A stretch of DNA of 64,000 nucleotides from Planctomycetota bacterium (GTDB lineage Bacteria; Planctomycetota; UBA1135; GCA-002748355): contig JACKHW010000008.1 of the NCBI GenBank assembly GCA_020638795.1, positions 1 through 64,000 on the forward strand. Direction: 5' to 3'. The notes under the pieces were generated by a model. It was not told the DNA's origin and did no database searches. It worked only from the letters and a program-made list of their open reading frames with translations. Both the position numbers and the translations under genes were made by a program. Positions 26,422 through 34,468 of the stretch are shown one piece after another; the stretch's first letter is position 1, and each line of letters starts with the position of its first letter.

Positions 26422-27831
26422 CTACGAATCGGCGAGGGAGTCCTCATCATCCGGGACGGTCGGCATCCGTCTTTGCCAGAAAAAGTACGTTACGGCGCCC
26501 GCGGCGAGGACGCCCAGGCCGAGTTCGGGCCGTGCTTCTCCGGTTCCGTACAGGCTCGACCAGATGTTCGCGACCACGACCAAGATCGCGACGCCGAGAT
26601 AGACGAGCGTCGGGATCGGCCACAACGGCATGCGAAAGGGTCGTGGTACGCGGCCGCGACGCCTCAGCTGGAGAAGCGCGAGTGCGGCCCCGGCATGGAA
26701 GATCCATTCGGCGAACACGAGAGCGCGGAGGAGCTTGTCCGGATCCATGCGCTCCGGGTCGCTCTCGAGCGCGAACAACGTTTGCGCATGGGCCCACGTC
26801 AGATACGCGAGTGCGAGGATCGTCTGCAAGACGATGGCGAGCACCGGTGCTCCGGTGCGTGGGTGGCGGCGTTCGAAGCGGCGGAAGAACAGCCCGGCTC
26901 GCGCGGTTGCGACATAGAGGTCGGGACAGACGAGGATCGTCACGAGCGCGACACCGACTGCCGAGACGGTCATCGCGGCGCGCAGGGCGCGCTCGAAGCC
27001 ACTGCCGAGTGCCCCCTGCGCCAGGTCGGTCGAAAACCCCTTGTTGCTCGCCAAGCCGTCGACGCCGATTGCCAGCACGAACGTCACGTTGCACGCGATG
27101 TAGACCAGACCGACCGCGACGGTTCCGATGAGAATCGCTCTTGGAAGCGAGCGCACGGGGTCGCGCACGGCGGGCGCCACATAGCAGACGTTCTGCCAAC
27201 CGCCGTACGAGAAGAAGACCGGCAAGAGCCCCGCGGCAATCATCTCGAGTGTGCTGCTCGGCATCGCTCGCGTCGGGTCCTGCAGCGTTTGCCCCGTGCT
27301 TCCCGGGAGCGCGAAGGCGAGTGCGCCTGCCAAGAGAGCGGCGATCGCGATGAGCTTCGTGAGCATGCAGAAGTTCTGGAAGCGTGCCCCCACGACCAGG
27401 CCGCTGAGCGCGAGGCCGTTGAGCACGACGACGAGAGCGGCGGCGACTCCGAAGCGCGCCATTGGATCGACCGATGTCGACACGAGTCCCAGGCCGAACG
27501 ACGCCGCAAAATCGCAGATGACGGCGACCGCCGCGGTCGTCGTGACGCCGAGGATCGTCCACGCGAACAGGAACGCCGCGAACCGCCCGAACGCTTCGTG
27601 CAAGAACACGAACCAGCCACCGGACTTCGGGATGCTGGCCCCGAGTTCGGCGAACGTGAACGCCCCGCACAGCGCGACGATCGCTCCGATCGTCCAGGCG
27701 CCGAGAAACAGGGTCGGCGTCGGCAGCGCTCGCGCGACGTCGCTCGGCGTGAAGAAGATGCCGACACCGATCATGCCGCCCATGACGAGCATCGTGGCGT
27801 CGAAGGTCCCGAGTCGTCGTTCCTCAGACAT
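26422..27831 (-). CDS. APC-superfamily amino acid permease
   Basis: A 469-residue inner-membrane transporter with about 12 hydrophobic segments. It belongs to the amino acid-polyamine-organocation superfamily, nearest the LAT/serine-threonine exchanger type. The family opening MLVMGGMIGVGIFFTP (helix 1 with the unwound G-x-G) and the helix-6 region FFSYGGWQNVCYVAPAVRDP are clear. It also has the loop RDPVRSLPRAILIG. GAGGAG precedes the ATG, supporting the start. It diverges from the sugar-binding protein gene with a 115-base gap. The transported amino acid cannot be read from the sequence. Confidence 0.9.
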   Translation of the reverse strand: MSEERRLGTFDATMLVMGGMIGVGIFFTPSDVARALPTPTLFLGAWTIGAIVALCGAFTFAELGASIPKSGGWFVFLHEAFGRFAAFLFAWTILGVTTTAAVAVICDFAASFGLGLVSTSVDPMARFGVAAALVVVLNGLALSGLVVGARFQNFCMLTKLIAIAALLAGALAFALPGSTGQTLQDPTRAMPSSTLEMIAAGLLPVFFSYGGWQNVCYVAPAVRDPVRSLPRAILIGTVAVGLVYIACNVTFVLAIGVDGLASNKGFSTDLAQGALGSGFERALRAAMTVSAVGVALVTILVCPDLYVATARAGLFFRRFERRHPRTGAPVLAIVLQTILALAYLTWAHAQTLFALESDPERMDPDKLLRALVFAEWIFHAGAALALLQLRRRGRVPRPFRMPLWPIPTLVYLGVAILVVVANIWSSLYGTGEARPELGLGVLAAGAVTYFFWQRRMPTVPDDEDSLADS

Positions 27832-27915
27832 GCAGGCTGCTCCTCGCGGTTGCGTGAGACTATGCTGTGCGCCGTCCTCTCACAGAAGCACTCCCCGTAC
27901 GGATTCCTCGACGCC

Positions 27916-27937
27916 CGCCTCGCGACGATGCGAGGCG
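27916..27937 (+). promoter_or_regulatory. Perfect hairpin overlapping the ribosome-binding site of the sugar-binding gene
   Basis: CGCCTCGC at 27916-27923 and GCGAGGCG at 27930-27937 form an 8-bp stem with a 6-base loop. The 3' arm contains the only Shine-Dalgarno-like GAGG upstream of the ATG at 27947. If folded in the mRNA, the stem would hide that site. This is a prediction from sequence only and depends on the chosen start. Confidence 0.4.
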
Positions 27938-27946
27938 CGATGCCCC

Positions 27947-28990
27947 ATGGTCCAAACCTCGTCCCCCGATTCTCGTCCATCTGGCGCAGTTCGCCGTTTC
28001 GTCATGGTCGCTGTCTCGTTCGCGTGCATCGCGATGGGGACTGCATGCAGCCCGAGTCCCGACAAGACCGGTTCGGGCAGCGGCGACCAGGCGACCAAGG
28101 CGCGCCGGATCGCGGTGATCCCGAAGGGAACGACCCACGAGTTCTGGAAGTCGATCCACGCGGGTGCGCTCGCAGCCGGGCGAGAACTCGGTGTCGAGAT
28201 CCTTTGGCAAGGTCCGATCAAAGAGGACGATCGCAACGCTCAGATCGACGTCGTCGAGAGTTTCTTGGCGAAGAAGGTCGACGGCATCGTGATCGCACCG
28301 CTCGACGACAAGGCGCTCGCACGACCGCTGCGCGAAGCGTCCGAAGCCGGGATCCCGGTCGTCGTGATCGACTCGAACGTTGCGTGGGACGGTCGCAAGA
28401 GCTTCATCGCGACCGACAACTACAAGGGTGGCACACTCTGTGCAGATGCACTCGCGACCAAGCTCGGCGGTAAGGGCAAGGTCGCGATGCTGCGTTACAT
28501 CGAGGGATCGGCGAGTACGGAGGAGCGCGAGCGCGGCTTCCTCGAAGCCATGGCCAATCATCCAGGCATCGAGATCGCGTCGTCGAATCAGCGTGGCGGA
28601 GCGACGACCGCGTCAGCCGTCAGTGCGTCCGAGACGCTACTCGGACGCTTCGGCGATCTGCAGGGAGTGTTCTGCCCGAACGAGTCCGTCACCTTCGGGA
28701 TGCTGCGTGCCTTGCAGGACAGCGGTAAAGCCGGGTCGATCGTGCTCGTCGGATTCGATGCGAGCCCAAAGCTCGTCGAGGGCCTCGCGAAGCGCGAGAT
28801 CGAAGCGCTCGCGATCCAGGATCCCGTCAAGATGGGCGAACTCGGCGTGCGCCGAATCGTCGATGTCCTCGAAGGGCGGGACGTGCCTGCGCGGATCGAC
28901 ACCGGGGTCACGCTCGTGACCGCGGACTCGATGAACGAGCCTGCGAATGCGCGCTTGCTCGATCCCGATCTGTCGATTCTCGACAAGTAG
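27947..28990 (+). CDS. Sugar ABC transporter substrate-binding lipoprotein
   Basis: A 347-residue lipoprotein of the ribose/xylose type (periplasmic binding protein family 4). It delivers a monosaccharide to the importer encoded downstream. The basic N-terminus with RR leads into VSFACIAMGTAC, with the lipobox Cys near residue 34. Mature blocks are IAVIPKGTTHEFWKSI, VDGIVIAPLDD, PVVVIDSN, ERERGFLEAM and FCPNESVTFGM, all typical of RbsB-like proteins. ATG 27947 is preferred because the twin-basic leader then precedes the hydrophobic stretch; an ATG at 28004 would give a shorter leader. Twelve bases separate it from the ATPase gene. The sugar is unknown. Confidence 0.92.
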   Translation: MVQTSSPDSRPSGAVRRFVMVAVSFACIAMGTACSPSPDKTGSGSGDQATKARRIAVIPKGTTHEFWKSIHAGALAAGRELGVEILWQGPIKEDDRNAQIDVVESFLAKKVDGIVIAPLDDKALARPLREASEAGIPVVVIDSNVAWDGRKSFIATDNYKGGTLCADALATKLGGKGKVAMLRYIEGSASTEERERGFLEAMANHPGIEIASSNQRGGATTASAVSASETLLGRFGDLQGVFCPNESVTFGMLRALQDSGKAGSIVLVGFDASPKLVEGLAKREIEALAIQDPVKMGELGVRRIVDVLEGRDVPARIDTGVTLVTADSMNEPANARLLDPDLSILDK

Positions 28991-29002
28991 TCACGAGACT
29001 TC

Positions 29003-30559
29003 GTGCCCGTGACCACGCTTCGCGCGCAGGGTATCGCCAAACACTTCGGTGTCGTGCGCGCGCTCGACGGCGTCGACTTCGACGTCCACGGCGGTGAGGT
29101 GCACGCACTGCTCGGTGAGAACGGTGCGGGGAAGAGCACCTTGCTCGGCGTGCTCGCGGGCGTTCACTCGCCGACATCAGGGACCATCGAGTTCGATGGA
29201 GAACCGTACGCTCCGCGCAATCCACTCGACGCCGTGCGCGCTGGCATCGTCACGATCCACCAAGAGCTGTGCTCGAGTCCCGACCTCACTGTCGAACAGA
29301 ACATCGTGCTTGGGCGCGAGCCGCGCGTGCAGCGCCTTGGCATGCGTGCGTTGGTCGATCGGACCCACGTTCGTAGGCTCGCAGAGCATGCTCTCGACCG
29401 CATCGGCGCGAGGGTTGCGCCGACGGCGCGAGTGGCCGATCTCGGTCCATCGGAACGCCAACTCGTCGAGATCGCGCGTGCACTCGCGTTCGACGTGCGC
29501 TTGCTCGTGCTCGACGAGCCGACGAGTTCGTTGACCGCGGTCGAAGTCGAGCGACTCTTCGCGGTACTCACGAGTCTGCGTGACGATGGACGCGCGATCG
29601 TCTACGTGAGTCACTTCCTCGAAGAGGTGATGCTCATCGCAGATCGTTTCACCGTGTTGCGCGACGGGCGAACGGTTGGATCGGGCGAGGTCGCGAGTGC
29701 CGAGATCAGCGGCATCGTCGAACTGATGGCAGGGAGAAGGCTCGACGAGGTGTACCCGCCGCGACGCGATCGCTCGCGCATGGCGAAGGAACCGACGGTG
29801 CTCGATGTGCGCGACGTCGTCGGCAAGACCCTGCCGCGTGAGGCGAGCTTCCGCTTGGAGCGCGGTGAGATTCTCGGAGTGTTCGGTCTAGTCGGGGCCG
29901 GCCGGACGGAGCTGTTGCGCACGTTGATCGGACTCGATCCCGCGCGACAGCGGAACATCGTCGTGTCGATGAACGCCGACGTTCGTCTCGGTAGAGGACC
30001 ACGCGAAGCGCTCGCTCACGGAATCGGCTTCGCGAGCGAGGATCGAAAAGACGAAGGCCTCGCCCTCGACCTCACGATTGCACAGAACATCACGTTGAGC
30101 GGCCTCGAACGTCACGCGCGCTACGGCTTCGTTCGATCGAGTTCCGTGCGAGCTGCAGCGGAGCGATGCGCCGACCAGTTCGACGTGCGGCGTGCTTCGA
30201 CCGAGCAAGCCGTGGGGCGACTCTCGGGCGGCAATCAGCAGAAGGTGGCGCTGGCTCGACTGCTGCACGACGAAGTCCATGTGTGGCTACTCGATGAGCC
30301 GACGCGAGGCATCGACGTCGCGAGCAAGTCCGAGATCTACCGGCGCATTCACGCGCTCGCGGACGACGGCGTGTCCTTCGTGGTCGTCAGTAGCTACGTT
30401 CCCGAGCTGCTCGGGATTTGCGATCGCATTGCCGTGATGCACCGCGGTGTTCTCGCACAGTCTCGGAATACGAGTGATTGGACCGAACACGAGCTGATCG
30501 AGGTCGCCGCGCGTGGAGCCGGACGCGGCTCGGTTCAGGGCAAGAAGGCGGAGGCGTAA
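29003..30559 (+). CDS. Sugar ABC transporter ATP-binding protein with two nucleotide-binding domains
   Basis: A 518-residue RbsA/XylG/MglA-type ATPase that powers monosaccharide import. Domain 1 (about 1-240) has Walker A GENGAGKST, signature LGPSERQLVEIARAL and Walker B LLVLDEPTS. Domain 2 (260-510) has the degenerate Walker A GLVGAGRTELLR usual for this family, then LSGGNQQKVALARLL and VWLLDEPTRGID. The start is a GTG at 29003, with another GTG two codons later. It is second in the importer operon and is followed two bases after its stop by the permease gene. Confidence 0.94.
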   Translation: MPVTTLRAQGIAKHFGVVRALDGVDFDVHGGEVHALLGENGAGKSTLLGVLAGVHSPTSGTIEFDGEPYAPRNPLDAVRAGIVTIHQELCSSPDLTVEQNIVLGREPRVQRLGMRALVDRTHVRRLAEHALDRIGARVAPTARVADLGPSERQLVEIARALAFDVRLLVLDEPTSSLTAVEVERLFAVLTSLRDDGRAIVYVSHFLEEVMLIADRFTVLRDGRTVGSGEVASAEISGIVELMAGRRLDEVYPPRRDRSRMAKEPTVLDVRDVVGKTLPREASFRLERGEILGVFGLVGAGRTELLRTLIGLDPARQRNIVVSMNADVRLGRGPREALAHGIGFASEDRKDEGLALDLTIAQNITLSGLERHARYGFVRSSSVRAAAERCADQFDVRRASTEQAVGRLSGGNQQKVALARLLHDEVHVWLLDEPTRGIDVASKSEIYRRIHALADDGVSFVVVSSYVPELLGICDRIAVMHRGVLAQSRNTSDWTEHELIEVAARGAGRGSVQGKKAEA

Positions 30560-30561
30560 CC

Positions 30562-31527
30562 GTGACGAGTGGGTCGATCTTGCGTGCACTCCGTCCCTGC
30601 ATCGGTCTCGCGATCGTGCTCACGGTGTTCGCTCTTCATCCGCAGGCCGAAGGGTTCTTGTCGGTCTACAACTTCAAGATCGTCGCGAACCAGACCGTCA
30701 TCGTCGGTCTCGCCGCGATTGGCGCGACGTTCATCATCGTCTCAGGCGGTATCGATCTGAGCGTCGGCTCGATCATTGCACTCAGTAGTGTCGTTTGTGC
30801 GCTCGTCTTGCGCGCCGAATATGGCGTGACGCTGGCGATGGTCAGCGCGATCTTCGCGGGCTGTGTCTGCGGGGTCATCAACGGGTTGATGATCACGATG
30901 CTGCGCATCGCGCCGTTCGTCGCGACGCTCGGCATGCTCGGGATCGCGCGTGGTGCCGCCAAGTGGATCTCGGGTGAGCAGAAGGTCGACGTGCCTCCTG
31001 CCGCACTCGAGTCCGGAGGCCTCCAGGCATGGATGTCCAATCGACCCGATCCGGAGTGGTTGTGGTTCTCGCCGGGTGTTTGGACGACGATCCTGCTCGC
31101 GCTGATCGCGGCCTACGTGCTTCGGCGTTCGGTGTTCGGTGTGCACGTGACGGCCATCGGGTCCAACGAGAAGACTGCACGTCTCTGCGGCATTCGAATC
31201 GAACGTACGAAGATCGCGATCTACTCGATCGCCGGAGCGTGCGCTGGTCTCGCTGGATTCATGCTCTGTGCACGATTGACGGTCGGCAATCCGACTGCAG
31301 CGCTCGGAATAGAGCTCGACGTGATCGCCGCGGTCGTGATCGGAGGTGCGAGCCTCGCTGGTGGGCAGGGTGGAGTGCTCGGGTCGATGCTCGGTGCGCT
31401 GATGATGGCCTTCCTGGCCAGCGGCTGCAAAATGACAGGAAGCGCGACATACGTTCAGGAGATCCTCATCGGTACGATCATCGTCGTGGCAGTCAGCGTC
31501 GACGTTTTGCAGCGGCGACGCGCTTGA
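30562..31527 (+). CDS. Sugar ABC transporter permease (RbsC-like)
   Basis: An inner-membrane permease of about 321 residues with 8-10 hydrophobic helices, of the RbsC/XylH family. The family block FIIVSGGIDLSVGSIIALSS (residues 56-75) and AVVIGGASLAGGQGGVLG are diagnostic. GGAGG at 30550-30554, inside the end of the ATPase gene, sets the GTG start at 30562. An open frame starting at 30478 overlaps the ATPase and is not needed. It completes a three-gene importer with the lipoprotein and the double ATPase. The specificity is not visible, though the surrounding sulfatases and sugar enzymes make a deoxy- or pentose sugar plausible. Confidence 0.93.
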   Translation: MTSGSILRALRPCIGLAIVLTVFALHPQAEGFLSVYNFKIVANQTVIVGLAAIGATFIIVSGGIDLSVGSIIALSSVVCALVLRAEYGVTLAMVSAIFAGCVCGVINGLMITMLRIAPFVATLGMLGIARGAAKWISGEQKVDVPPAALESGGLQAWMSNRPDPEWLWFSPGVWTTILLALIAAYVLRRSVFGVHVTAIGSNEKTARLCGIRIERTKIAIYSIAGACAGLAGFMLCARLTVGNPTAALGIELDVIAAVVIGGASLAGGQGGVLGSMLGALMMAFLASGCKMTGSATYVQEILIGTIIVVAVSVDVLQRRRA

Positions 31528-31549
31528 GCGACGGCCATTTGCTGCAACC

Positions 31550-33565
31550 GTGAGAGCCCCGTTGGTGCGCGCCATGCGTGAAGATCGAGCTACGTTCTAT
31601 TCGAGTGGAGTCGCGGAATTCGATCGAGCGATCGTCGTTCCGCATGGCGAGGCGAAGGACTTCCGGATCCGCGTCAAGCGCGACGAGCTTGCGGATTTAC
31701 TCGCATCGTTCGAGGTGCGTGGACCTGTTCGGTGGGTCGCGCCTCCGACTTGGGACGGAAGCGGGCAGCCGCCGACTCTGACGATCGATCCGTCCGGAGC
31801 GCTTCCGGGTCTGCTCGTACAACTCGTCGGCGCGCGCGTCGAGCTTCTCTTGGCTGACGGGGCGGCGAGTATCACGGGCGAACTCGTCGGCCTGCACGAC
31901 GAAGCGCGTGGTGGTGCGGGGGACGACTGGAGCGAGCGATACGTCGTGGTCCTGGCGGACGGCCAGCTCCGTCGTGTCGCACTTGCCGATGTAAGCGGTG
32001 TGCAGATCCTCGACGAGGCGATGCAGAAGGAACTCGACCGCGCCTTGCGGCAGCGCATCGAGGGGCTCCGGCCGAGTTCCAAGACACTGCGGTTCTCTCT
32101 CACGTCGCTCGAGTCCAGCGACGCAGACGCACGGATGCGGTATACGATTCCGGCTGCTGCATGGAAGATCAGCTATCGCCTGCGCCTCGACGATGGACGC
32201 GTCGAACTCGCGGCGTTCGCGATCGTCGACAACGATGGCGAGGAGGACTGGGACAATCTGCGAGTGACGGTGGTCTCGGGCGAGCCGATCTCGTTCTCGA
32301 CCGATCTCGCCGAAGCGAAGCGGCCCACGCGAAAGACGGTCCGCCTCGTTGCGAAGGAGGCGTTCGGTGCGGTCGAGGTCGAAGAGGGAATGGTGCCGCT
32401 CGCCGCAGCCGCCGCACCGGGGGGCGCGCATCGCAAGATGGCGCGCATGCGGGGGGCTCGCTTCGAAGAGGTCGCGGAAGACGCCGCAGGCGCGTTCGCC
32501 ATGGACGATGCAGCGAGTGACGTGCATGCGGAGTTCACGAGCGCGTCTTCGCGTGAGGTCGGCGAGTTCCAAGTGTTCGAGACGCAGGAGCTCGTGACGA
32601 TCCGGAAAGGAGAGTCGGCGGCGATACCGCTCTTCTCCCTCGAGCTCGGCGAGACGAAGCAGGTTCTCCATTACAAACGCTCGGAGCACGCGGAGCGGCC
32701 GTGGCGTGCGATCGACTTCGTTCACGATGGCGACTTCGCACTCGGTCGCGGTGTGTGCACGGTCACCGAGGGTGGTGTGTTCGCCGGGAACTGCATCATC
32801 CCCGCGCTCAAGAAGGGCGGGGATGCGTTGTTGCCGCACGCGCTCGAGACCGGTGTGCGGGTGCGCTTCGAGGATCGTGGAACCGATGACCGGCGCGTCG
32901 GCTTCGTCTTCGGGAACGGGTATCTCGTGACGCGAATCGAACGCACGCGCACGGTCGTATATCGCGTTCGCAATGCGCGAGGAGCCGCGTTCACGTGTCT
33001 GCTCGATCACGAACTCGCGATGCACGACGCCGAACTCGAATGTCGTCTCATTCGGGACGACGCGAGCGAAGAGTTGCCGATCGAGTCGAAGCTCTCGTCA
33101 GGCTATCGACTCCGCTTCGATCTGGCGCCACGCGAAGACATGCTGGTCCAAGTCGTCGAACGCGCGCCGATCCAACAGACGATCCAGTTGACGACGAGCG
33201 GGCAGATCGAGTGGTTCTTCGATGTTTTCCTCGTCCAGGAGCAGCGGATCGCGGATCTACCCGAGCTGCGTGCGATCCTCGCTTCGCGCCGGGAGCTCGA
33301 AGCAACGCGCGCGCACCGCGACGAGAAGCGTCGTGAGCACGAGCGTCTCGTGCAGCGCCAGGAGCGGCTGCGTAAGAACATCGATGCGATGCACCGCCAC
33401 GAGCAGGCCGACAAGTGGCGGCAGGATCTCGCGGCGAGCGAAGAGCGGCTGACCGCCCTCGAAGAGATCGATCTACCCGGCCTCGAGGAGAAGGAGCAGG
33501 CGATTCTCCAGACTCTCGACCGTCAGATCGAAGCCCTGAGCCTGGTGCTCGATCCGGAGTCTTGA
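31550..33565 (+). CDS. DUF4139-like protein with C-terminal coiled coil
   Basis: A 671-residue protein related to the DUF4139/mucoidy-inhibitor-like family. The N-terminal part has the typical opening (VAEFDRAIVVPHG) and repeated beta segments. The middle carries the DUF4139-type pattern: AAAWKISYRLRLDDG, EDWDNLRVTVVSGEP, then FETQELVTIRKGESAAIPLF. Residues 555-655 are charged and helical (REHERLVQRQERLRK), probably a coiled coil. No signal peptide is present, unlike many relatives, so it appears cytoplasmic. The start is a GTG at 31550; an ATG at 31574 is possible. It follows the sugar permease by 22 bases and may share its transcript. Its function is unknown. Confidence 0.75.
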   Translation: MRAPLVRAMREDRATFYSSGVAEFDRAIVVPHGEAKDFRIRVKRDELADLLASFEVRGPVRWVAPPTWDGSGQPPTLTIDPSGALPGLLVQLVGARVELLLADGAASITGELVGLHDEARGGAGDDWSERYVVVLADGQLRRVALADVSGVQILDEAMQKELDRALRQRIEGLRPSSKTLRFSLTSLESSDADARMRYTIPAAAWKISYRLRLDDGRVELAAFAIVDNDGEEDWDNLRVTVVSGEPISFSTDLAEAKRPTRKTVRLVAKEAFGAVEVEEGMVPLAAAAAPGGAHRKMARMRGARFEEVAEDAAGAFAMDDAASDVHAEFTSASSREVGEFQVFETQELVTIRKGESAAIPLFSLELGETKQVLHYKRSEHAERPWRAIDFVHDGDFALGRGVCTVTEGGVFAGNCIIPALKKGGDALLPHALETGVRVRFEDRGTDDRRVGFVFGNGYLVTRIERTRTVVYRVRNARGAAFTCLLDHELAMHDAELECRLIRDDASEELPIESKLSSGYRLRFDLAPREDMLVQVVERAPIQQTIQLTTSGQIEWFFDVFLVQEQRIADLPELRAILASRRELEATRAHRDEKRREHERLVQRQERLRKNIDAMHRHEQADKWRQDLAASEERLTALEEIDLPGLEEKEQAILQTLDRQIEALSLVLDPES

Positions 33566-33581
33566 CGCTGGAGTCCCCTTG

Positions 33582-33599
33582 GGTAACCTTTTGGTTACC
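33582..33599. promoter_or_regulatory. Perfect palindrome, likely operator of the ArsR-type gene
   Basis: GGTAACC (33582-33588) and GGTTACC (33593-33599) are exact inverted repeats around TTTT. The site ends one base before the ATG of the ArsR-family gene. Winged-helix regulators of this type often bind such dyads at their own promoters, so autorepression is likely. It is unusually close to the start codon, suggesting a very short or leaderless message or direct blocking of translation. Confidence 0.6.
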
Positions 33600-33600
33600 T

Positions 33601-33951
33601 ATGGTGGACGACTCGACGGACCTGCTCTTCAAGAGCCTCGCGCACGCCGCGCGGCGGCGCATGTTGGACCTCGTCCAACATGCGCCCGGCATGACCGTGA
33701 AGGCGCTCTCGAGCCACTTCGACATGACCCGGATCGCGGTGCTCAAGCACTTGCGACAGCTCGAAGCTGCGGACCTGATCCTCAGCAAGAAGCGCGGGCG
33801 CGAGCGTCACCTGTACTTCAATCCAGTACCGATCCAGCAGATCTACGACCGGTGGACAGATCGCTACAGCGCGTTCTTCGCTGGCCGTCTCGTCGACATG
33901 AAGGATCGCGTGGAGCGACAAGAGCAACGAAAGGACCAGACCAGTGCCTGA
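33601..33951 (+). CDS. ArsR-family winged-helix transcriptional regulator
   Basis: A 116-residue DNA-binding protein with one winged helix. Helices are seen in LLFKSLAHAARRRMLDLVQ, MTVKALSSHFDMTRIAVLKHLRQLE (recognition helix near residues 44-55) and the wing ILSKKRGRERHLYF. There is no CxC metal motif, so it belongs to the non-metal ArsR group that is often paired with SRPBCC (AHSA1-like) proteins, as here. The ATG at 33601 follows a perfect palindrome that is probably its operator. The gene overlaps the SRPBCC gene by eight bases. The C-terminal RWTDRYSAFFAGRL region is common to this subgroup. Confidence 0.9.
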   Translation: MVDDSTDLLFKSLAHAARRRMLDLVQHAPGMTVKALSSHFDMTRIAVLKHLRQLEAADLILSKKRGRERHLYFNPVPIQQIYDRWTDRYSAFFAGRLVDMKDRVERQEQRKDQTSA

Positions 33952-34459
33952 GACGACCGCCATGTTCCGTGTCACGATCGCGAGCACGATCGATGCCGTC
34001 TGGAACGAGATCACGAAGACGGACGAGCCGATTCCCGCGTTCTTCAACTCGCGCATGGACGTTTTGAGACTCGCTCCGGGTTCACGTCTCGCGATGCGCA
34101 CTGCCGATGGCAAGTACACGGGTGTCGTCGGTGAGATCCTCGAGTTCGATCCGCCGCGGCGCTTCGCGCACACGTTTCGCTTCACGAACTTCGAAGATCC
34201 ACCGTGCAAGGTCATCTACTCGCTCGAAGAAGTTGCCGGCGGAGTGCAGTTCACCCTCGAGATCGAGGATCTGCCTCCGGGCACCAAGACCGCGAAGCAG
34301 ATGCTGCAGGGCGGCAAGATGATCGTGAACACGCTCAAGTCGGTGATGGAAACGGGGCGTCCTTCGATGGGGATCCGAGTCCTGTATCGAGTGTTCAAGC
34401 TGATGCAGCCATTGAGCCCGAAGCGCTGCGCGAGCGTTCACTGGCCCGTCGATGACTGA
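33944..34459 (+). CDS. SRPBCC/AHSA1-type protein
   Basis: A 171-residue protein with the START-like SRPBCC fold, closest to the activator-of-Hsp90 (AHSA1) domain group. The opening FRVTIASTIDAVWNEIT is typical, as are FDPPRRFAHTFRF and GGVQFTLEIEDLPPGT. Such proteins bind hydrophobic ligands in a deep cavity, but the ligand here is unknown. It begins with GTG at 33944, overlapping the regulator gene by eight bases, so the two are co-translated. ArsR-SRPBCC pairs are frequent, and the regulator may control this gene in response to a small molecule. It ends nine bases before a convergent gene. Confidence 0.87.
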   Translation: MPETTAMFRVTIASTIDAVWNEITKTDEPIPAFFNSRMDVLRLAPGSRLAMRTADGKYTGVVGEILEFDPPRRFAHTFRFTNFEDPPCKVIYSLEEVAGGVQFTLEIEDLPPGTKTAKQMLQGGKMIVNTLKSVMETGRPSMGIRVLYRVFKLMQPLSPKRCASVHWPVDD

Positions 34460-34468
34460 TCGGCTCCG

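Noticed and set aside
26473..28473. A 666-codon open frame on the plus strand opposite the APC permease
   Set aside because: Very high Arg/Glu/Asp content and no recognisable fold; the permease on the minus strand has clear transmembrane helices.
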